DNA of 64,000 bases from Paenibacillus sp. YYML68 (GCF_027923405.1 NZ_BQYI01000001.1:3698501-3762500), one strand, 5' to 3'; positions 28,574-37,466 are shown, counted from the first letter of the stretch. Translations and numbers: made by a program. Notes: generated by a model from the sequence alone, not told the origin.

Positions 28574-28620
28574 GCTGTTCGCCTCCTGATTTATTATTGC
28601 GCTTCAATCATCTACAATGT

Positions 28621-28707
28621 AATCTTAACATCATAATGAAGTGTAAAGTTACTTAATCATTGCAGAATTATACCCTATATTGATACAATAATATGAAATC
28701 TTAACAT
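28621..28707. promoter_or_regulatory. Divergent control region with 11-bp direct repeats
   Basis: AATCTTAACAT occurs at 28621-28631 and again at 28697-28707 in the AT-rich 152-bp gap between the mutarotase operon and its divergent AraC gene. Direct half-sites of this size are usual for AraC-type activators. A related core, ATTAACATC, appears upstream of the GH50 gene near 33726. Confidence 0.45.
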
Positions 28708-28725
28708 GAACGGAGCTGACCCCTG

Positions 28726-29604
28726 ATGTCAAAAGCGATTCAGAAGCAATTCGCCGGCGATCGGCACTTTCCGCTCCAGCTTGTGTACCGTGACACGAAG
28801 AGCTATCAGAATGAGCTCCCCGACCACATCCATGAATGGTTCGAGCTGGTGTACGTATACGAAGGCTGCGGCACGATGTTCATCGACCAGCAGTTCCTCG
28901 AGATGCGTGAGGGCGACTGGTTCATCATCCCGGGCAATACGATTCACCGCGCGTTCCCTTCTGTGGAGAACCCGGTCACGTCCACGGCTATCTTCTTCAG
29001 TCCAGTGCTCGTACGACAGCAGCTGCTCGGAGAATCGTTCTCGTACCTCAGCTGCTTCGAGGAGGCAAGGAAGCGGAAGCAGTACAAGCTGAATATTCAG
29101 ATACCTCACCGTGACGAGTACGTGCGACGGATCGACCTGATGCATGAGGAATGGCAGCTGCGCCCGCATGGCTACCGCCACGCGATGCTGCTCTACCTCG
29201 AGCACCTGCTCCTGCAGCTGCACAGGGAGGCTGTGCCCAAGCAGAGGCAGCTTCCCGGCGATCATGCCACCGTGCCCGCCTGGCTACGTAAGACACTCGA
29301 GCGCATCGATCTGTCGATCGGCGACGACTTGACGCTGTCCTCACTCGCAGCCTCTGCGAACGTATCGGCCGCTCACCTGTCACGCTCCTTCAAGCAGCAT
29401 ACCGGGCTCACCGTGAGCGAATATGTGTCGACCAAGCGCATGCTGTATGCAGCCGAGCTGCTTCATCAGACCGAGCTCAGCTTACACGAGATCGCCTCGT
29501 GCTGCGGCATTCACAGCATGACTCACTTTCATCGAAGCTTCAAGAAGACACTCGGACAGACCCCGGCGAGATACAAGCAGCTCGCTACGATACGGAAGGC
29601 GTGA
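28726..29604 (+). CDS. AraC family regulator, RhaS-like, divergent from the sugar oxidation operon
   Basis: The protein has 292 residues, with an N-terminal cupin (DHIHEWFELVYVYEGCGTMF, 20 residues; then GDWFIIPGNTIHRAFP). The C-terminal AraC DNA-binding part (about 195-292) reads LTLSSLAASANVSAAHLSRS and ASCCGIHSMTHFHRSFKK. ATG at 28726 has CGGAG 10 bases upstream. Position and orientation make it the likely activator of the FucU-lactonase-AKR-dehydrogenase-GH29 operon, with L-galactose, L-fucose or a derivative as ligand. Confidence 0.92.
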   Translation: MSKAIQKQFAGDRHFPLQLVYRDTKSYQNELPDHIHEWFELVYVYEGCGTMFIDQQFLEMREGDWFIIPGNTIHRAFPSVENPVTSTAIFFSPVLVRQQLLGESFSYLSCFEEARKRKQYKLNIQIPHRDEYVRRIDLMHEEWQLRPHGYRHAMLLYLEHLLLQLHREAVPKQRQLPGDHATVPAWLRKTLERIDLSIGDDLTLSSLAASANVSAAHLSRSFKQHTGLTVSEYVSTKRMLYAAELLHQTELSLHEIASCCGIHSMTHFHRSFKKTLGQTPARYKQLATIRKA

Positions 29605-29614
29605 GCCGTCTGCA

Positions 29615-29656
29615 GTCTGTGGTCTGTGGTCTGTGGTCAGTGGTCAGTGGTCAGTG
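29615..29656 (+). repeat. Heptanucleotide tandem repeat
   Basis: Three copies of GTCTGTG followed by three copies of GTCAGTG, head to tail, just after the AraC stop codon. It looks like replication slippage and no role is evident. Confidence 0.9.
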
Positions 29657-29700
29657 GTATCCATGACTCTCAATGTGTTCTCACAAATTTAATATTATCT

Positions 29701-29741
29701 TTGTATTTTAGAACATTTTTATATAGAATGGAATTAGTTCT
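29701..29741 (+). promoter_or_regulatory. Promoter and operator of the DgoD-like gene
   Basis: TTGTAT (29701-29706) and TAGAAT (29724-29729) are separated by 17 bp. Immediately after lies GGAATTAGTTCT (29730-29741). This is near-identical to GGAATAAGTTCC at 33618-33629 in the GH50 control region, suggesting a common regulator. Confidence 0.5.
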
Positions 29742-29784
29742 GAAATATCAGGATAGATAATCTATTCAATAAGGTGGGTTAGCG

Positions 29785-30918
29785 ATGAAAATTACGAAGC
29801 TGGAGCTGTTTCATGTCAAGCCACGTTGGCTTATTCTGAAAACGCATACCGACGAAGGCATATGCGGCTTCGGGGAGCCGATCGTCGAGGGGAAAGCCCG
29901 CACGGTGGAGATGGCGATCAAGGAGCTCGAGCCCGTACTGCTCGGACAAGACCCGATGCAGATCGAGCATCTGTGGCAGACGATGTACCGAGGTGCCTTT
30001 TACCGGGGAGGTCCGATTCTGGTCAGCGCCATTAGCGGCATCGAGCAGTCGTTGTGGGACATTAAGGGCAAGGCGTACAACGTGCCGGTGTACGAGCTGC
30101 TCGGCGGCGCTTGCCGGACGAAGATCCGCATGTACGCCCATTGCCGGGGCGAGTCGCCGGAGGAGCTGGCCGAGGCGGCACGCAAGCTGAAGGCGCAAGG
30201 CTTCACGGCCGTTAAGATCGGCATCGATGCGCCAGTCCTCAACGTAGACAGCATGGCCTACGTCGAGCGCCAAGCGGCACGCCTAGAGGCAATCCGCTCG
30301 GCCACTGGCCCAGAGATGGATATCGCGATTGACTTCCACGGCCGAGTGAGCCCGGCGATGGCGATTCGGCTGGCGAAGGCGTTCGAGCCGTTCTACCCGA
30401 TGTTCCTCGAGGAGCCTTGTCTGCCCGAGAATGTGGATGCGATGGTTCGCATCGCCAATTCGACGTCGATCCCGATTGCGACGGGCGAGCGTCTGTACAC
30501 GCGCTGGGGCTTCCGCGAAGTCATCGAGAAGCAGGCGGCTGTCATTGTGCAGCCGGACCTGTGCCATTGCGGCGGCATTCTAGAGGCGAAGAAGATTGCA
30601 GCGATGGCGGAGCTGTACTACGGCTCGATCGCCCCGCACAATCCGCTCGGTCCAATCTCACTCGCATCGTGTCTGCAGCTCGACGCTTGCACGCCGAACT
30701 TCCTCATACAAGAGCATCCGACGCTCGATGAGAAGTGGGATCTGGGCGTCGGCTACCTGAAGCAGCCCTTTGTCATCGAGGACGGCTATATCGAGGTGCC
30801 GAAGGGGCCGGGACTGGGCATTGAGGTCAATGAGGATTTCCTACGCGAGCAGCAATATGCCGGGGACTGGGAGACGCCGAGATATTACTACGAGGACGGC
30901 TCGCTGGCGGAGTGGTAG
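29785..30918 (+). CDS. Enolase-superfamily sugar acid dehydratase, D-galactonate dehydratase (DgoD) type
   Basis: This 377-residue protein is co-linear with DgoD from end to end. Metal-ligand and catalytic motifs are IDFHGRVS, FLEEPCLPEN, TGERLYTRW and IAPHNPLGP. MYRGAFYRGGPILVSAISG matches closely too. It would dehydrate a galactonate-like acid to a 2-keto-3-deoxy acid. Its natural substrate may be D-galactonate, or the L-galactonate/L-fuconate made by the adjacent operon. It does not look like anhydrogalactonate cycloisomerase, whose start is different. It stands alone, with its own promoter and a terminator at 31039-31067. Confidence 0.82.
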   Translation: MKITKLELFHVKPRWLILKTHTDEGICGFGEPIVEGKARTVEMAIKELEPVLLGQDPMQIEHLWQTMYRGAFYRGGPILVSAISGIEQSLWDIKGKAYNVPVYELLGGACRTKIRMYAHCRGESPEELAEAARKLKAQGFTAVKIGIDAPVLNVDSMAYVERQAARLEAIRSATGPEMDIAIDFHGRVSPAMAIRLAKAFEPFYPMFLEEPCLPENVDAMVRIANSTSIPIATGERLYTRWGFREVIEKQAAVIVQPDLCHCGGILEAKKIAAMAELYYGSIAPHNPLGPISLASCLQLDACTPNFLIQEHPTLDEKWDLGVGYLKQPFVIEDGYIEVPKGPGLGIEVNEDFLREQQYAGDWETPRYYYEDGSLAEW

Positions 30919-31038
30919 AGTCCGAATGACCTGCCACGGCTCGGCACCATAGCGAGCCTGACGGCTCAAGCTTCGTGACGTACTTGTGCAGCTGAAGGTG
31001 TTTATATGCAAGCGCTGTGCAGATAGGAGTGAAAGTGA

Positions 31039-31067
31039 AAGGCCCATGCGATGATCGCACGGGCCTT
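31039..31067 (+). terminator. Terminator between the DgoD-like and GH50 genes
   Basis: AAGGCCC and GGGCCTT arms with an inner TGCGAT/ATCGCA stem, then CTTCATT. It lies between two convergent genes and could act both ways. Confidence 0.7.
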
Positions 31068-31113
31068 CTTCATTACCGAGGGCAATTCACTATGATCCTA
31101 ACCAATCCTTGAA

Positions 31114-33453
31114 TTACCAGCGAACATCATACATCTGAGCGTGGATGCTCTTCGCTGCGTTCACCATCGGCGCATAAGGCAGGTCGGCGACGTCCACGAA
31201 GCCGAGGTTGTAGTTCTCCCCGTCCCAAGCCCGACCGACGAGCGGCTCGTCGACGTATTGGAACCAATGCGCCCCGACGAAGTACGGGTTGTTCAGCGCT
31301 GAGTTCATGTACGTCGTATACTTCGCTCCGCGGTTCTGCTGGCTCGACGCAGCCGTATCCGGGTTCGGTCCAGCTCCGAACATACCGCGATCTGTCGCGC
31401 CGAACGCGTATTCGCCGACGATCATCGGCTTATCGAGCTGGCTGCCGATATGAATCCAGCTGTGACCATTTACCGTTTCCTTATAGATGTTGAAGCTGAC
31501 CACATCGACGAATTCTGCTGCGGCCTGCTGCACCTCAAGGCTCGTCCCCCAGCTCGCGAAGCGTGCGCCGAGGTTCAGCTTGTTCGGAACCTTCGAGGTG
31601 AGCGCGCTATCTACGATTCCGAAATACTTACGCGCCAGCTCCTTGAGCATCGCGGAGTAATCCGGCACCATGCCATTGCTGATCGAGGCTGGCTTGAATG
31701 GAGCCTCCAGCGCTGCCCACGAAGCGAAGCTTGTGCCCCACTGCGCATTCAGTGCGCCGATGTTGTTGCTGTACTTCGTCTTCATCTGCGCGACCATCGC
31801 ACGCTTCGCATGGCTGGTTGCCGCCTTCGCATCCATCGCCATAATATTCGTGATCAGAATATACTTGCTCTGCGTGCTGGACGGGTCCCCCCACGAAATT
31901 TCGTTGTCGACATAGACGCCGATCACCCATGGGTCCGTCGCGACCCCATAGTTCAATATTTGCTGGTTCAACATATTGTTCACGCTGGTCTGGAATTGCG
32001 GGTCGAACGGATCGGCGACCAGATCGCCGTTCGTGCTCGGAATTTTCGCATGGTTGCCATGCGTCCAGCCGTTCGCAACATAAGCGAGCTTGTTCGCCTC
32101 ACCCTTGCCATGGAACAGCGTCGGATCGGACCAGTTGCCGAGTGAGTTGAAGCCCCAGTTTTTGAAGCGGGCGAGCGATACATTTTTCCACTGATTGATA
32201 TAGTCTGCTCCGTACTTGCGCTCCAGGTTCGCCGAGTAGTGATTGAACAGCCAGCCCTCCGTCTGACCGAGTGGCGGCTTGCCGACGACCGTCGTGTAGC
32301 GCCAATGCTCGCCTAGTGAGCTCTCTCGCGTCGGAAGTCCAGCGAACATATTCTCTCGACCGGACACCCACGTATGCATGTCGTCCAGACGGACGATGTC
32401 AAGCCCCGTGGAGAAGAACAGATACCCTTCCGGATCGACGAGCGCCCACTTGCCCTGATGCTTCTGCACACGGAAGTGTCCCGTACCTGCAAGCTTCGGA
32501 CCGTTCTTCCAGCCGCCGTACTTGCTCGTCGCTACTGGAGGAGCGCCTGTCAGCGTAGGGGCTTCGGCGTTCTTGTCGTTGATCAGATCCTGATCGGTCT
32601 TGATCTTGTCTGTCCAGTTCACCTTGGAATATTGACCGTACTTGTCAACGATGCCGTTCATATAGCTGAGGTCGGAGTTCGGGTCGTTGACCACATTGAT
32701 GTTATCGAAGACGAGCGTCGTAGCGGTACTCGGCTGGAGCAGCCAGAACTGGAAGCTGACGATGTTACTCGTGTTGAGGCTCGTCTTCCCCCATGCGTAG
32801 CTCATCTGCGTCCCCGCCGGGGTAGGCGGCAGGAATCTCATACCGAAGTCGAGAACGTTCGAGCCGAGGCTTAAGAAATAGTTCTGCGTCGTCCCGGCCT
32901 TCGCCACCGCCGTGCTGACGATGGAGTGGTTCACGCCGTCTGAATTAACATTCTCGTCTACACGAAGGTAGAACGTGACATCCTTGTTCGTCGGATTCGT
33001 CAGCTGGAACGAGAGCGCCTTGTTGCTGCCGAAGTTCCACGGCGTCGACGGAGCGAATTTGACCGAAGGATAGTCAGCAGCTGCATAGTTCGCCTGCAGC
33101 GCCTTCGAGCCCGTCGTGTGATTGATGACCTGCAGAGTCGCCTGCTGGCCTGTCACATAGGACGGAATGACGCCATTGTCGAAGTTAATCGGCGTGAAGG
33201 CGACGCTCGCTGCGCTGACGGAGGCCGACGATGCGGACTGCTGCTGTGAAGCAGGTACTGGAGCTGGTGCAGCTTGCTGCGAATCGGCTTGCTGCTGCGG
33301 TGCTGGCGCAGCCTCCTGCGAATCGGCTTGCTGCTGCGACGCAGCGGACTCATTCGTTGCACTCGGCTGCTCGTTCATACCGTAGGACGGTATAGCGACG
33401 ATGCTGGCGAGCATTGCGCATGTTAAAGCGCTTACCATGAACTTTTTCAACAT
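31114..33453 (-). CDS. Secreted GH50 beta-agarase
   Basis: This is a 779-residue exoenzyme. The signal peptide covers about 1-25, followed by a Q/A/S/P-rich linker (about 28-80) with repeats of QQQADSQ.AAPAP. Next is a beta-sandwich carbohydrate-binding region (about 85-275). The GH50 catalytic barrel (about 330-779) shows KWALVDPEGYLFFSTGLDIV, the acid/base glutamate in GVYVDNEISWG near 516, and the nucleophile in MIVGEYAFGATDRGMFG near 679. GH50 enzymes cleave agarose and neoagaro-oligosaccharides, which makes this the strongest substrate marker of the locus. AGGAGGG precedes the ATG, and a consensus promoter lies about 200 bp upstream. Confidence 0.93.
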   Translation of the reverse strand: MLKKFMVSALTCAMLASIVAIPSYGMNEQPSATNESAASQQQADSQEAAPAPQQQADSQQAAPAPVPASQQQSASSASVSAASVAFTPINFDNGVIPSYVTGQQATLQVINHTTGSKALQANYAAADYPSVKFAPSTPWNFGSNKALSFQLTNPTNKDVTFYLRVDENVNSDGVNHSIVSTAVAKAGTTQNYFLSLGSNVLDFGMRFLPPTPAGTQMSYAWGKTSLNTSNIVSFQFWLLQPSTATTLVFDNINVVNDPNSDLSYMNGIVDKYGQYSKVNWTDKIKTDQDLINDKNAEAPTLTGAPPVATSKYGGWKNGPKLAGTGHFRVQKHQGKWALVDPEGYLFFSTGLDIVRLDDMHTWVSGRENMFAGLPTRESSLGEHWRYTTVVGKPPLGQTEGWLFNHYSANLERKYGADYINQWKNVSLARFKNWGFNSLGNWSDPTLFHGKGEANKLAYVANGWTHGNHAKIPSTNGDLVADPFDPQFQTSVNNMLNQQILNYGVATDPWVIGVYVDNEISWGDPSSTQSKYILITNIMAMDAKAATSHAKRAMVAQMKTKYSNNIGALNAQWGTSFASWAALEAPFKPASISNGMVPDYSAMLKELARKYFGIVDSALTSKVPNKLNLGARFASWGTSLEVQQAAAEFVDVVSFNIYKETVNGHSWIHIGSQLDKPMIVGEYAFGATDRGMFGAGPNPDTAASSQQNRGAKYTTYMNSALNNPYFVGAHWFQYVDEPLVGRAWDGENYNLGFVDVADLPYAPMVNAAKSIHAQMYDVRW

Positions 33454-33617
33454 AAATCCCTCCTAGAATGAGTGAGTTCTTCTTCTGTCCCTCTACGCGA
33501 TGATAGAGCTTCCTTACATGGTCGTCTCGCAACGGCCCTCCTTTCTGTTCCTATTTCTTGCTATTTACATCGGCAATGAGCCGAGGAGCAAGACACGTGA
33601 CAACGTCTAATAATTTC

Positions 33618-33676
33618 GGAATAAGTTCCATTTGTTAACACATTCATATCATATATTGGAATATAATTCCTGTCAA
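33618..33676 (-). promoter_or_regulatory. SigA-type promoter of the agarase gene with two palindromic operators
   Basis: On the minus strand TTGACA (33676-33671) is followed after exactly 17 bp by TATGAT (33653-33648). The spacer is filled by the palindrome GGAATATAATTCC (33658-33670). A second palindrome, GGAATAAGTTCC (33618-33629), lies just downstream of the -10 box. A repressor bound here would cover the promoter. The leader to the start codon is about 190 bases. Confidence 0.65.
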
Positions 33677-33690
33677 TCTGGTTGGATACT

Positions 33691-33731
33691 AAAATATTAA
33701 GGTGACTCCTCTGAAAATATGAAAATATTAA
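33691..33731. promoter_or_regulatory. Direct repeat upstream of the agarase promoter
   Basis: AAAATATTAA occurs at 33691-33700 and 33722-33731. The two copies are 31 bp apart (about three helix turns), just upstream of the -35 box, where an AraC-type activator could bind. Confidence 0.35.
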
Positions 33732-33766
33732 CATCTTGCCTCTAGATCTCATCTGAAATGCGAATA

Positions 33767-33797
33767 AACCTGTGACCGGAATAACCGGACACAGGTT
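33767..33797 (-). terminator. Terminator of the mutarotase-like gene
   Basis: Arms AACCTGTGACCGG and CCGGACACAGGTT form a long hairpin; on the minus strand it is followed by TATTCGC. It separates the gene ending at 33871 from the agarase control region. Confidence 0.6.
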
Positions 33798-33870
33798 TGA
33801 GCTTGCCTTGGAGCGTATTCGTCTAGCACTTCGGTTAGTGGTTCGGTCAGTGGATCATCATTACTGCGTG

Positions 33871-34842
33871 TCATTCACCTGCTGTCAGCAACTGTTCGAG
33901 CGAAGCATCTCTCCCCTGACGCACATGGACCGACATCGTCCAGCGATACGACTGACCAGCCTCCGCCCAAGAGACTTGACCGTTATCCACCGCACGAGAC
34001 AGGGCGTCATAATAGCCTGTACACGGCTCCAGCGCGCAATTGGAGAAATGAGGCAGGCAAGCCCCTTCATCGATCCAGAGGCCGAAGTAAGGCACCTGCT
34101 CCCGACTCACCTGCAGCGTAAGCAGTGCCTCGCATTGCCGATCGTACAGCCCGCTCCAGCCGTCCGGCACCTCGACCGGGTAATACAGCTTGCGGCAATC
34201 GTTGTTCGTGAGCGGTCCGACCTGATCCAGCGCCAGCCTCTCTCCACTCGCATGGTCAGCCTCTGGCCACTTATACACCGATCCAATCTCCAGCTGACGC
34301 CCACCGAACACACATACCAGTTCCGTCATCGACGGTGGCAGGCTGATTACGGTATGCTCGTTCATCTGCAGGAGTGGATGCGGCATCCACAGGAACGGAA
34401 TCGGAGCGTCTCCCAGATTGACGAGCTCATAGTCGAAGCGCAGCGTATCGTCCTGAACGAAGGAGATCGTCTTGCGCAGCTCGTAAGACATCGCTCTCCC
34501 TCTGACCGTCATCGTCACGGACTCCGATGTTGCGCGAGTCTCCCACGGAATCGACCACACCTCGCCATGGTCGGGCAACGAGATGCCGCTATATTCGCAC
34601 GACTCGACCGTCGGACACATCTCATCCCATCCGCTTACATCCGATGCCAGGAAGTCCGACCCGTACTCATACCTTCGCAATGCTCCTTCAGTTGCCTGGA
34701 CGAGCCACTCCCGCCCCGCTCGTTTGTCGACGAGCGATACCATTTTGCTGCCAAGCTCAGGAATAAGGATCGCCTTCATGCTCGGACTCTCTAGGCAGAC
34801 CGCCTTCCAGCCCTTATACTGAGCTTCATAGATTCGATTCAA
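33871..34842 (-). CDS. Aldose 1-epimerase-like (galactose mutarotase fold) protein
   Basis: The protein has 323 residues. Start is TTG at 34842 with GAGGGGG 8 bases upstream. The all-beta layout and text such as LIPELGSKMVSLVDKRAGREW (about residues 26-46), CEYSGISLPDHGEVW and FLWMPHPLLQMN match galactose-mutarotase-fold proteins. It is not a textbook GalM, and the classical catalytic residues are only partly recognisable. No signal peptide is present. At the edge of the galactan locus, it may equilibrate anomers of released galactose or an anhydro or uronate derivative. Confidence 0.65.
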   Translation of the reverse strand: MNRIYEAQYKGWKAVCLESPSMKAILIPELGSKMVSLVDKRAGREWLVQATEGALRRYEYGSDFLASDVSGWDEMCPTVESCEYSGISLPDHGEVWSIPWETRATSESVTMTVRGRAMSYELRKTISFVQDDTLRFDYELVNLGDAPIPFLWMPHPLLQMNEHTVISLPPSMTELVCVFGGRQLEIGSVYKWPEADHASGERLALDQVGPLTNNDCRKLYYPVEVPDGWSGLYDRQCEALLTLQVSREQVPYFGLWIDEGACLPHFSNCALEPCTGYYDALSRAVDNGQVSWAEAGQSYRWTMSVHVRQGRDASLEQLLTAGE

Positions 34843-34983
34843 CGTTCACGCCCCCTCATTATGGAGAATATCATTTTATATATAAAATATCTATAGTTTA
34901 TAGCTAATACTAGACCATGAGGATGAACTTTTCCCTGTTAATCTACGTCTGGTTTGTAGTCTGAATGAGGAGGCGGTCACTTC

Positions 34984-35844
34984 GTGCATCATTTGATAAT
35001 AGGCGAGCTGCCTCACCTTACGGTTGGTGCTGTCGTTTTTTATTTGGTCTATGTACGAACAAGCGGTCTACAGCATGTAGCGGTCAGGACGCGTCTCCTA
35101 CTATTATCCATGGGCGCATTCACGGGAATCACACCCGACATCTCCAAGCTGCTACTCGGGGACCTATGGGCGCATACCATATGGTGCTCTCCCGTGTTGG
35201 CAACATTCATCGCATTGTACTATCACAAGCAATTTCGCTTCTGGCGCATATGGGCAGCAGCGACCTGCACCATCCTCATGGGGCACTTAGGACTCGATCT
35301 GTTGGATAACGGAGTTGCACTCCTCTACCCGATCATCCCAACCGAATTTGAGCTTGCCTTGCTTGCCAAGCAAGACATGGCGATCCCCGTGGCTCTGGTA
35401 GCTTGTATGGCGATCGGCTTCATGCCAAGAGTTTCATTTAAGACCTGTATCGTCTTCGGGCTGCTGATCTGTGTCGCCTATGTAGGCTATAAGGCAGTGG
35501 TTAAGGTTCAGATCGAAGAACAGCTCCGTCTAGCATACGGACATTATTCGGAAAAGAGGCCTACTACCATCATCCCGAGCTCTGATTTCACTAAGCCTTT
35601 TACGTACAGCATCATGTCCAGGCATTTTCGCATGTATGGTCATTCGACCTTCACCGCTAAGCTCATCGAGGAACATAAGATGTTCAATACGCATTGGCAG
35701 GTCGTCAACGAATATGAGCACGACGGTGTGCTCTATATCGAATGTGTGGGAAGCGGCAAGAACAATAGTGATGTGCGAGCCGTATTCAGATCGACCGATT
35801 ATGAGCAGTGGGATAGAGTAGAGGATGGTACGCTTAGGCGGTAG
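34984..35844 (+). CDS. Membrane-bound metal-dependent hydrolase-like protein (YbcI/YdjM type)
   Basis: The protein has 286 residues from GTG at 34984, with GAGGAGG 10 bases upstream. The N-terminal half holds about five transmembrane helices. Conserved polar motifs GAFTGITPDISKLLLGD and MGHLGLDLLDNG fit the membrane hydrolase family formerly called DUF457. The C-terminal half (about 185-286) is soluble and contains aromatic, charged sequence with no domain I recognise. The gene is alone on the plus strand, divergent from the mutarotase-like gene, and its substrate is unknown. Confidence 0.6.
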   Translation: MHHLIIGELPHLTVGAVVFYLVYVRTSGLQHVAVRTRLLLLSMGAFTGITPDISKLLLGDLWAHTIWCSPVLATFIALYYHKQFRFWRIWAAATCTILMGHLGLDLLDNGVALLYPIIPTEFELALLAKQDMAIPVALVACMAIGFMPRVSFKTCIVFGLLICVAYVGYKAVVKVQIEEQLRLAYGHYSEKRPTTIIPSSDFTKPFTYSIMSRHFRMYGHSTFTAKLIEEHKMFNTHWQVVNEYEHDGVLYIECVGSGKNNSDVRAVFRSTDYEQWDRVEDGTLRR

Positions 35845-35876
35845 TGAGCATGACGGGGGCAGGCACAGGATAGTGC

Positions 35877-36003
35877 GCTTGCGATGCAAAACATCGCTGC
35901 GCGGGCGGCGCACGCCCCGACAGGCAGCGCCAACCGCCCGCTTGCGATGCAAATCAACGCAAGCTCCCCACCGCGCGCCGCGGCAGGCAGCGCCGCCTAC
36001 GCG
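35877..36003. repeat. Imperfect 63-bp tandem duplication in a GC-rich gap
   Basis: GCTTGCGATGCAAA occurs at 35877-35890 and 35940-35953, and AGGCAGCGCC at 35922-35931 and 35985-35994. Both pairs are 63 bp apart, in the gap between two convergent genes. No reading frame or terminator is evident. Confidence 0.75.
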
Positions 36004-36054
36004 CTAGCCATGCGCTCGACCCGAACCAGGCCCCCCTCGTGCCTGGTTCGCCCC

Positions 36055-37425
36055 TCACGGCCCCGTCTCCGCTGCAAGCCGGTCAACAACCTCGCGCTGG
36101 ACGAGCTGCTCCGCAGCCTGCATGACCGTCAGCGGGTCGGCATTCTCGTCCATCAGCACCTGCTGGACCGCTCGCGACACGTACGGGCTCAGCCTCGACT
36201 TCATGTAATATTCGAGCCGCCCCTGCTCGGTCACCTGCTTCACGTTCGCGATGAGCTCCTTCGGCATACCTGCGGCGTAACGATCCACATCGACGTCCTG
36301 GCGTATCGACAGCAGGTTCGGGAATATGCCATGCTCGCTCTGATATTGCAGCATCAGCTCAAGCGCCTCCTTCGACGTCATATACGTCGCGTACGTGAAG
36401 GCCGCCTTCCGCTTCTCCTCTGATGCCTTCGGGTTGAAGATCCAGATCCCGCCGCCCACCTGCGACGGCGACACGCCTCCCGGACCGGGAGGAAGCGGCG
36501 CGAAGCCTATATCTCGAACGTCCATGCCCGCCGACACCATCTCGCCGAACCAGTTCGACGTCGCGATCATCGTCGCGGCCCGGCCGGAGAAGAAGTCCTT
36601 GATGTTGTCATCTAGACTTTGCAGCACATTGCGCTGCGTCGCCCGATACTTGAAGCGCAGATCCTTGTAATACTGCAGCGCCGCGATCGCTTCCTCCGAC
36701 GTGAACCGCAGCCTCACATGACCACCCGGCAGCCGCTCCGTCAGATCACCACCGGCCTGCCACACATAATATTCGAAGAACCAGTCCGCCCAGTCCGTCC
36801 CGAGCATCGCATACCCGTACGTCCCCTTGCTCCGATCCGTCAGCCTCTCGGCCGCCTCGCCGAACGACGTCCAGCTCTGCAGCGCCTCAGACGGGTCGAC
36901 CCCCGCCTCACGGAATAGCTGCTTGTTGTAGGCTAGCCCCGACACATACATGAAGTTCGGAACACCATAGATGCGCCCGTCTCTCATCGCCGCCGCGAGC
37001 GCTCCCGGCAAATATTGCTCACGCTCCGGATACGCGCTCCACAGCTCCGTCATATCGGCAGGGATGCCCTGATTCAGATACGTCTCCATATCCGGGAACG
37101 CACTGTTGTACAGATCCGGCTGCTCGCCTCCAGCAACAGCCGTCATGAACTGCTCCCGCTCCCGCTGGAACGTCGGCTCCACATGCTTCACCCGAATATG
37201 CGGATGCGCCGCATCGAATCGCCTGAACAGCTCCTGGATGACCGGCTTATCGACCGAGCCCTCCCGCGGCTTGTCCCAGACGACGATCTCTACGACCTCC
37301 TGCTGACCTGCAGACTCAGCGTCTAACCGCCCCACATCCGCTCGCCCGTCACAGGAGGTCAGCGCCACCATGACAGCTAACACCATAACCGAGCTTAGCG
37401 CGGCGTGCCTACGCCATACGAACAT
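36055..37425 (-). CDS. Sugar-binding lipoprotein (extracellular solute-binding protein family 1)
   Basis: This 456-residue protein has a lipobox (ALTSC, lipidated Cys25). The maltose-binding-protein-like fold is recognisable from VVWDKPREGS, GVPNFMYVSGLAYNKQLF (about residues 150-168) and GGIWIFNPKASEEKRKAAFT (20 residues). It is the last gene of a minus-strand set sensor kinase, response regulator, binding protein, with 41 bp to the regulator. No permease genes accompany it. It may therefore serve a transporter encoded elsewhere, or act as the extracellular ligand sensor for the kinase. Confidence 0.9.
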   Translation of the reverse strand: MFVWRRHAALSSVMVLAVMVALTSCDGRADVGRLDAESAGQQEVVEIVVWDKPREGSVDKPVIQELFRRFDAAHPHIRVKHVEPTFQREREQFMTAVAGGEQPDLYNSAFPDMETYLNQGIPADMTELWSAYPEREQYLPGALAAAMRDGRIYGVPNFMYVSGLAYNKQLFREAGVDPSEALQSWTSFGEAAERLTDRSKGTYGYAMLGTDWADWFFEYYVWQAGGDLTERLPGGHVRLRFTSEEAIAALQYYKDLRFKYRATQRNVLQSLDDNIKDFFSGRAATMIATSNWFGEMVSAGMDVRDIGFAPLPPGPGGVSPSQVGGGIWIFNPKASEEKRKAAFTYATYMTSKEALELMLQYQSEHGIFPNLLSIRQDVDVDRYAAGMPKELIANVKQVTEQGRLEYYMKSRLSPYVSRAVQQVLMDENADPLTVMQAAEQLVQREVVDRLAAETGP

Positions 37426-37466
37426 GCCGATCTCCCCCTTCCTACAAGACGAGCCTCACATCCTGC

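Noticed and set aside
29615..29656. Heptamer array considered as a CRISPR or iteron set
   Set aside because: Units are only 7 bp, directly adjacent and without spacers; no cas or replication genes nearby.
29785..30918. Reading the enolase-family gene as anhydro-L-galactonate cycloisomerase
   Set aside because: The N-terminus and active-site text follow DgoD, not the cycloisomerase as I remember it.
33772..34794. 340-codon plus-strand frame opposite the mutarotase-like gene
   Set aside because: Same shadow effect; the minus-strand protein has a coherent fold and a good ribosome site.
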